Source of the DNA: Tolypothrix sp. NIES-4075
Lineage (GTDB): Bacteria > Cyanobacteriota > Cyanobacteriia > Cyanobacteriales > Nostocaceae
Direction of reading: 5' to 3'
Length of the DNA: 64,000 nt
NCBI RefSeq assembly: GCF_002218085.1
Contig: NZ_BDUC01000004.1
Location: 62,001-126,000 of the forward strand
The position numbers and the translations under genes were made by a program. The first letter of the stretch is position 1. Each line of letters opens with the position of its first letter. Shown here one piece after another: positions 58,840 to 64,000 of the stretch. The notes beneath the pieces are model-generated. The model was not told where the DNA came from, made no database searches, and saw only the letters and a program-made list of their open reading frames with translations.

Positions 58840-60249
58840 TTAACGTTGAGGAGACACTTCCACTGGAGCAGTTTGTTGCAACCAATCCTTACCTAGCTGT
58901 ATAGTGACATCAGAGCCGAGATTACCAGTACTTTCTACTCGCACTTCTCCAAATCCTAAAGAGTTGCGAATCGATTCGGCGCTGTTACCGTCTCCTTGTT
59001 GAGCGACGATGTGTGTCACGTCTAGAGGTTCACCCCAAGGTTTAGATACATAAACGTTGCGATAGCCAGCTTTTTCTAGACTTCTAATTAAAGGTCGTAG
59101 GTTTGAGCGATCGCCACCTGTACTATCCTGAATTGCAATTCGCAATGAACCTGGGTTAGTCGATTGTTGCTCATGTGGGGCATCTACATCAAAGTTTTCA
59201 GCCATCATAGCCGCAATGCGATCGCGGTTTGGCAACCAATAGCTAGCCTCGTATTCATTCTTTTCGCTAAAGCGACCGGGTACCATCAACATTTGCATGT
59301 TTGAGCGATTTGTTCGCGCTCCATAACCTACTAATGCTAACAACTCTTCAACGCTTAAGTTGGTGTCGATATGCTCTTTAACTACGTCGAGAATTTTCGG
59401 CAATTGAGCTAGTGTAGTTGGGTTGAGGCTTTGATCCATCAATGCCCGCATCACCATTTGCTGGCGCTGAATCCGACCAATATCGCCATTTTCATCATGG
59501 CGATAGCGCAACAGTTGCAAAGCTTGATCGCCATTTAAATGCTGCTTACCAGCTTTCAAGTTGATGTACAAGTGCTGAGAATCATCTTGGTACTTCATAT
59601 CTTTGGGAACGTAAACCGTCACCCCTCCCAAGGCGTCGATTAGCTTGCCAACTCCCAAAACGTTAATTCGGATATAGCGATCGATTCCCACGCCGTCTAA
59701 GAGATTACTAACGGTTTTCGCAGTTAAAGCTGGACCACCGTGAGTATTTGCCGAATTAATTTTTTTAATACCATACCCTTCTATCTCTGTACGAGTATCT
59801 CTAGGAACAGAAAGCATAACTAATTTTTTCTTCTCTGGATCGAATTTGATCAAGAGCATCACATCCGCAAGACCATCAAAGGAATTTACCTGAGGCAAGT
59901 ACCTGAGATTTTTAGTTTCAGCGGGAGCGTTTTGAATATCTGGCGGGAGTACGCTCATTCCCATAACTAATATATTGACGGGGCGAGTTAATTGAGAGAA
60001 TCGCAGTCCTTGTCCGGAGATGCGATCGCTATCAAAAACTGCCGCTTCCTGGGGACTTAAAGAAGCTTGCATCAATGGTGTACTCGTTAAAGAAACAGCC
60101 AATAGCGCCCCGGCAGTGGCTGACACCATCGCAATACCGCTCATCCCCACCCAAAACCACAGCCAGCGTCCTGATTTGGAATTTTTAGAATTATTGTTTG
60201 TATGGTCTTCTTGCGCCGAAGTTGTTTGAATGGTCACGGACTTCCTCAC
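58840..60249 (-). CDS. LytR-CpsA-Psr (LCP) family protein with LytR_C domain
   Basis: 469 residues. A cytoplasmic start and one membrane helix (about 28-53, WLWFWVGMSGIAMVSATAGALLA) precede the LCP domain (about 90-300: DVMLLIKFDPEKKKLVMLSVPRDT, INSANTHGGP, YRHDENGDIGRIQRQQ). The C-terminal LytR_C domain (about 370-460) has the fold of a small strand-helix sensor module. LCP enzymes attach glycopolymers to the cell wall; in cyanobacteria they affect envelope polysaccharide. The RxxR-type catalytic Arg and acidic residues are in place. Confidence 0.9.
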   Translation of the reverse strand: MRKSVTIQTTSAQEDHTNNNSKNSKSGRWLWFWVGMSGIAMVSATAGALLAVSLTSTPLMQASLSPQEAAVFDSDRISGQGLRFSQLTRPVNILVMGMSVLPPDIQNAPAETKNLRYLPQVNSFDGLADVMLLIKFDPEKKKLVMLSVPRDTRTEIEGYGIKKINSANTHGGPALTAKTVSNLLDGVGIDRYIRINVLGVGKLIDALGGVTVYVPKDMKYQDDSQHLYINLKAGKQHLNGDQALQLLRYRHDENGDIGRIQRQQMVMRALMDQSLNPTTLAQLPKILDVVKEHIDTNLSVEELLALVGYGARTNRSNMQMLMVPGRFSEKNEYEASYWLPNRDRIAAMMAENFDVDAPHEQQSTNPGSLRIAIQDSTGGDRSNLRPLIRSLEKAGYRNVYVSKPWGEPLDVTHIVAQQGDGNSAESIRNSLGFGEVRVESTGNLGSDVTIQLGKDWLQQTAPVEVSPQR

Positions 60250-60515
60250 ACTTACTGATAAAACTCGGTAAATTTGTTACTTAAAAGCCGACAAATCAAC
60301 CCATAATAGCTAACCCTTAATTATCAGTGCTAACTTTTCGATCTTTAGTGTTAACCAAAACACTTATAGCAGTATTTCTCCTTCTTTTCGGCAAATCCGG
60401 AGACGTTTTCTTGAAGTATGCTTGATTAAACCAGATTTGACTAGACCTGTTGGTAAAGAATCTGTATTTTTTCCCAAGATACGTGTAAATACGGTGTACC
60501 GCATTTCATCCTAAA

Positions 60516-60947
60516 TTAAGACAAATATTTATTAGTAACTCGGTTGGCAAAACGACTAAACCCTGCTATACGATTAGATTTGCCTTGAACTGTACGAACA
60601 ATTAACCAGGCGCTAACCAAAAAGTAACCAGAGGTGAGAAAGCTATTGAGGAGCAGTAGACGCAAGCTGAAAAATTCTCCGGTAACCGCTCCGGCTCCTA
60701 ATAAGATATACCCCAAAAGCCAGGTAAGCGCCAGAGTAATTGACAGACGACTAATATTAAATTGTTCCCGACTGCCTCGACGACGATAAAGAGTCCACAA
60801 GGAAGGGAAAAACCCGATGACCGGAACTAAATATAAAATTAACGGCAACATAGAAGTGTTGGCATCCTCACTGGGGATGAAAAATAAGGCTGATTTTTCT
60901 TGGCTTTCTGGCACAGATGATAAGTCATTTGGTTGTAAATTATTCAT
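60516..60947 (-). CDS. Small membrane protein, cyanobacterial, unknown function
   Basis: 143 residues. A polar N-terminal third (about 1-28, rich in Ser, Glu and Pro) is followed by three hydrophobic segments (LPLILYLVPVIGFFPSLW, ITLALTWLLGYILLGAGAV, LLLLNSFLTSGYFLVSAWL). The motif LYRRRGSREQFN lies between the first two. It resembles small conserved hypothetical membrane proteins of cyanobacteria, but I do not recognise a named family. It is monocistronic and divergent from the transporter gene. Confidence 0.65.
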   Translation of the reverse strand: MNNLQPNDLSSVPESQEKSALFFIPSEDANTSMLPLILYLVPVIGFFPSLWTLYRRRGSREQFNISRLSITLALTWLLGYILLGAGAVTGEFFSLRLLLLNSFLTSGYFLVSAWLIVRTVQGKSNRIAGFSRFANRVTNKYLS

Positions 60948-61056
60948 TTGGGTAAGTGCAATCCTAAACTAGAGAGATGTATGTCGGTCGTGCAGTCAGA
61001 GATAATAAGCTTTAAAGAATGATTTAATTTAGTTTTATCCCGCAATCGGCTGTCAT

Positions 61057-62217
61057 ATGCAGACACGCAAGCTTCTTAACTGGTGGCAAACACTAACACC
61101 AATAGCGCGAATCGGTGCGATCGCGTTATTCGCACCGCTACTCGTGCTTAATGGTTGGGCGATTTCGGCAATTTTTGATTACTTTCACTCGTTGATAGTT
61201 ATTTTAGTCGGAGCCTCAGTTTTAGCCTTTCTGCTTAACTATCCTGTGAGTTGGATAGAGCGTCAAGGTGGCAGACGCGAGCAAGTTGCTATTTTAGTCT
61301 TTTTACTTGCTTTATCGATTTTGTTGGCATTGGGTGTGACGCTGATACCGTTAGCTTTGACGCAAGCGCAGCAACTAGTTGCGCGTATACCGGAGTTAAT
61401 TGACTCTGGACGCTCTCAGTTAATGCTATTGAATGAGAAAGCAGATTCTCTTGGTTTCCCAATTAATCTGGAAGCTTTGGTAGTACAAATCAACGATCGC
61501 GTCAAAGGACAATTACAGGCGATCGCTTCACAAGTTCTGAATCTAGCTGTAGTTACCCTCACTAGCCTGCTAGACTTTCTCTTAACAATGGTTTTAACTT
61601 TCTATCTGTTGCAACATGGCGATGAACTCTGGCAAAGTTTGGTAGATTGGTTGCCTACCAAATTCCGAGAGCCTTTTTCTAACACAGTACGTCTAAGCTT
61701 TCAAAATTTCTTTATCACTCAGTTGATTATTTCAACTTGTATGGCTTCAGCCCTCATACCGACTTTTCTATGGCTGAAAGTACCATTTGGTTTGCTGTTT
61801 GGCTTAACTATTGGCATTATGGCTCTCATCCCCTATGGCGGTTCTGTGGGTATCGCCTTAACTACCTTACTTGTAGCTTTACAAGATTTCTCGATGGGGG
61901 TAAGAGTATTGATTGCAGCCGTAATTGTACAACAAATTCTGGAAAACTTGATTGCTCCGCGAATTTTGGGGAGTTTTACCGGTTTAAATCCGGTTTGGCT
62001 GCTGGTTTCGGTTTTGACCGGCGCGAGAATCGGCGGATTGCTAGGTGTAATTTTAGCAGTCCCAAGTGCAGTTGTAATTAAAACGGCTTTAAGCGCTCTG
62101 CGTCCTGGTGTTGGTAGCGATAGTATAGAAGAGGTAAATGCACTTGCCGATCAAGAAGAAAGCTCAAAACCTGAGTCAAAAAATCCTTTAAACGTATCTA
62201 AAGCCACATTGCCTTAA
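61057..62217 (+). CDS. AI-2E family transporter (PerM/TqsA-like)
   Basis: 386 residues with about eight membrane segments. Family motifs: LVLNGWAISAIFDYFHSLIVILV, LLDFLLTMVLTFYLLQHGDELW, GLLFGLTIGIMALIPYGGSVGI and the conserved end NLIAPRILGSFTGLNPVW then TGARIGGLLGVILAVPSA. This UPF0118 family includes autoinducer-2 exporters and Na+/H+ antiporters; autoinducer-2 itself is not established for cyanobacteria, so the substrate is open. A polar tail ends the protein. Confidence 0.88.
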   Translation: MQTRKLLNWWQTLTPIARIGAIALFAPLLVLNGWAISAIFDYFHSLIVILVGASVLAFLLNYPVSWIERQGGRREQVAILVFLLALSILLALGVTLIPLALTQAQQLVARIPELIDSGRSQLMLLNEKADSLGFPINLEALVVQINDRVKGQLQAIASQVLNLAVVTLTSLLDFLLTMVLTFYLLQHGDELWQSLVDWLPTKFREPFSNTVRLSFQNFFITQLIISTCMASALIPTFLWLKVPFGLLFGLTIGIMALIPYGGSVGIALTTLLVALQDFSMGVRVLIAAVIVQQILENLIAPRILGSFTGLNPVWLLVSVLTGARIGGLLGVILAVPSAVVIKTALSALRPGVGSDSIEEVNALADQEESSKPESKNPLNVSKATLP

Positions 62218-62237
62218 GGTAGTCACCGCTCATTCAA

Positions 62238-62258
62238 AATTCACAGAATGCGTGAATT
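62238..62258 (+). terminator. Hairpin between convergent transporter and serpin genes
   Basis: AATTCAC pairs with GTGAATT around a 7-nt loop, followed by GTTTTAC. It is weak for an intrinsic terminator but well placed 20 bp after the transporter stop and near the serpin stop. Confidence 0.5.
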
Positions 62259-62261
62259 GTT

Positions 62262-63581
62262 TTACTGTGGCTCCACAATTGAACCCATAAATAAAACGCT
62301 ACCTGTTTGATTATCCCTTACCGCACAGAAAAACGGACGGTCAACAATCATCCGAAATGGCTTTGGTTTCTCGACGGCTGAAGTTGCTACTATCCCCACA
62401 GAAGTCGCTGCTGCCGCTTCTGTACCTTCTTCATTTACCTCAACAAAGGTTTTATGTTTAACTTGGCTAATGGCGAGATTTTTACCCATAGCGGAAAAAT
62501 TCGCTCTCTGGCTGAAAGCTTCTCCCATGCCTAAATCGGTAAGGGCATCGTTGAGAGTAATGTCATAATTGATTTTAAAGCGGGGCAAGCGAACAAATCC
62601 TTCTTGTTTGCTGAATTGAGCCATCCATTTTTCCCAATTATCAGAATTCAAGTTATCATAAAAGGCTTTTGAGTTATTCTGTTTCGGTAAGAAAACATAA
62701 AAGCTGATTTTACCGTCTTTGCCGTAAGGTAAACTGACAGCTTGAAATTGTTCATTTTCTAAGTATCTGTAGTCACCCGTTTGCGACATCATCGGGTGTT
62801 GTTTTTGTTTCTCAGATACTACGTAAAAGGGATATTCAGCGGTTTGGTTTTTATCAAATTCATTACTCCAGTTGCCTTTGAAGTAGATGGCGTTAATTAG
62901 AAATAATATTTGCTCTGGTTCAATTGTTTCGACTATTTTGTTGATTTTGCCGCGTGTATTCTCATTTACCCAAGTGTTGATTACACCTGATGAACGAGAG
63001 TTTTTAAAGTCCAAATTTGTGACTTTAGCTTTGTAGAAATCTTTGTTTTTCTGGATAAATTCGGATTTAAAGCTAGTATGTTTGTTTGCCCAAAGCGAGT
63101 TAGCAATTATTAGCTGCACTTTCGGGTCAGGATTTTCTAATAGTGCTTTTAAAGCGGCGTTAGAAGAGTTTATTTCTTCTAAACTTATGCCTTGTAACTC
63201 TAACGCTTTCGCCATTGCTTGCTGGGTAGAACCACTCGCACCATTGTAAGTCATAGCGAGAGCGATCGCTACACTAGAAGGAGAAATAAAAATGTTATCT
63301 TTGCTATCCTTTTTCAAAACTTCTGAAAACAGTTTGAAACTAAATTTTGTATTAGCCGCAACGACTTTTGTATCAGGTGTGACTGTTTTTTTAGTAGATG
63401 GTGATTCTGTCGGTAAGGGAGATTTCGCCAGCGCACTTGTACTGTCGTTGACCTGAGAACATCCTAATACACCCATAAGCATAACTCCTGCTGCTGCCAG
63501 AACATAACGCCTACCCAAGCGCACACCGTAGCGTCTTTGGAGGAAATTTTCCTTCACACTATTAAATTTTTGCCGATGCAT
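62262..63581 (-). CDS. Serpin family serine protease inhibitor, lipoprotein
   Basis: 439 residues. A signal peptide ending in a lipobox (MLMGVLGCS, Cys about 41) predicts a lipid-anchored extracytoplasmic protein, followed by a Ser/Pro/Thr-rich linker and a full serpin domain (about 78-439). Serpin hallmarks are NIFISPSSVAIALAMTYNGASG, NAIYFKGNW, and the reactive loop EEGTEAAAATSVGIVATS with the small-residue hinge typical of inhibitory serpins. By the usual spacing the P1-P1' bond would be Thr-Ser, suggesting elastase-like or other small-residue-directed targets. The C-terminus DRPFFCAVRDNQTGSVLFMG is complete. Confidence 0.93.
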   Translation of the reverse strand: MHRQKFNSVKENFLQRRYGVRLGRRYVLAAAGVMLMGVLGCSQVNDSTSALAKSPLPTESPSTKKTVTPDTKVVAANTKFSFKLFSEVLKKDSKDNIFISPSSVAIALAMTYNGASGSTQQAMAKALELQGISLEEINSSNAALKALLENPDPKVQLIIANSLWANKHTSFKSEFIQKNKDFYKAKVTNLDFKNSRSSGVINTWVNENTRGKINKIVETIEPEQILFLINAIYFKGNWSNEFDKNQTAEYPFYVVSEKQKQHPMMSQTGDYRYLENEQFQAVSLPYGKDGKISFYVFLPKQNNSKAFYDNLNSDNWEKWMAQFSKQEGFVRLPRFKINYDITLNDALTDLGMGEAFSQRANFSAMGKNLAISQVKHKTFVEVNEEGTEAAAATSVGIVATSAVEKPKPFRMIVDRPFFCAVRDNQTGSVLFMGSIVEPQ

Positions 63582-64000
63582 TTTTCTACCTCACTTGCCA
63601 AATATTTTTTGTAAGCTGTCTGTCAAGATTGACGATTATTTATGTGTCAATTGTTAACTATCGCATTAAAAACGATAAAAATATAGAGCGGTTACAGTTT
63701 TTGCAACAGCTAAGTAAGTGATAGGAATTAAAGACAACTTGTAAGTTCTGCAACTTGTTAATTACTCATTGAGACGACAATACAGATTTATGCTGAATCA
63801 GCTTTATTTTTAGAGATTTTCTGGTTTTTTCTAAGTTGTATTTTAAACTACGAAATGACAAAACAAAACTAGTTTTTTTGTTAGTGGTAATAAATAAATC
63901 TGATAATGGTGTTATGCTTTCTTGGCTTTGTGCTCATGAGCCGGGAATTTTTAGGAAAATGATGTATGCGATACAGAAATTAGACATCTCCGTAAAAAAT
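63582..64000. other. AT-rich stretch upstream of the serpin gene, to window end
   Basis: About 420 bp with no recognisable gene on either strand. It should contain the serpin promoter. No clear operator or repeat is seen. Confidence 0.5.

Overview
The window is chromosomal DNA from a filamentous, motile (hormogonium-forming) cyanobacterium, most likely of the Nostocales. The evidence is very frequent HIP1 octamers (GCGATCGC), photosynthesis genes (psbX, ycf66, a CpcS/CpeS-type phycobilin lyase, flavodiiron proteins), a cyanobacterial AbrB regulator, a chorismate lyase of the plastoquinone pathway, a complete hmp chemotaxis-like locus as in Nostoc punctiforme, and abundant short heptanucleotide and palindromic repeats of the kind seen in that order. 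No phage, insertion sequence or CRISPR array was found.

Layout. 0-10 kb: a flavodiiron pair (first gene cut by the window edge), a Uma2 nuclease, an HdeD-like membrane protein, a phycobilin lyase, a membrane-fusion protein followed by an internally shortened RND permease, a DUF2993 protein and a 63-bp tandem repeat array. 10-20.5 kb: mostly single genes, namely an SDR, a pirin with a nested palindrome upstream, Dps, an aldo/keto reductase remnant, a DCC protein, a VapBC-type pair, ArfB, an orphan DNA methyltransferase, prolyl oligopeptidase and a second Uma2 gene, which is followed by a decayed copy of the oligopeptidase 5' end. 20.5-34 kb: the hmp locus, with hmpA-E on the minus strand and hmpF divergent. 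It encodes a PatA-like regulator, CheY, CheW, a chemoreceptor, a very large hybrid CheA and a coiled-coil protein, which together control type IV pilus motility in hormogonia. 34-41.5 kb: tilS, three tandem KGK-domain genes, ccsB, a DUF3352 gene and chorismate lyase.

41.6-48.4 kb: tRNA-Leu(GAG), a possible structured RNA, accC, a YggT gene, psbX, ycf66, two TolB-like lipoproteins and sdhB. 48.4-54 kb: a long non-coding stretch before cyAbrB, a CPBP protease, a CHAT-protease gene followed by a small gene sharing its coiled-coil module (the best candidate here for a poorly described system), and a geranylgeranyl-reductase-family gene. 54-64 kb: pyrH-frr (overlapping), a redoxin, agmatinase, an alpha/beta hydrolase, an LCP protein, a small membrane protein, an AI-2E-family transporter and a lipoprotein serpin.

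A recurring theme is repeat DNA inside or at the edges of genes. Low-complexity or dispersed-repeat sequence lies in frame in the RND permease, tilS, ycf66 and hmpD, and it supplies the stop codon of sdhB. At least seven copies or relics of one palindrome (GTAGAGACG...CGTCTCTAC) lie between genes. All functions are inferred from reading the sequence; no database search was run.
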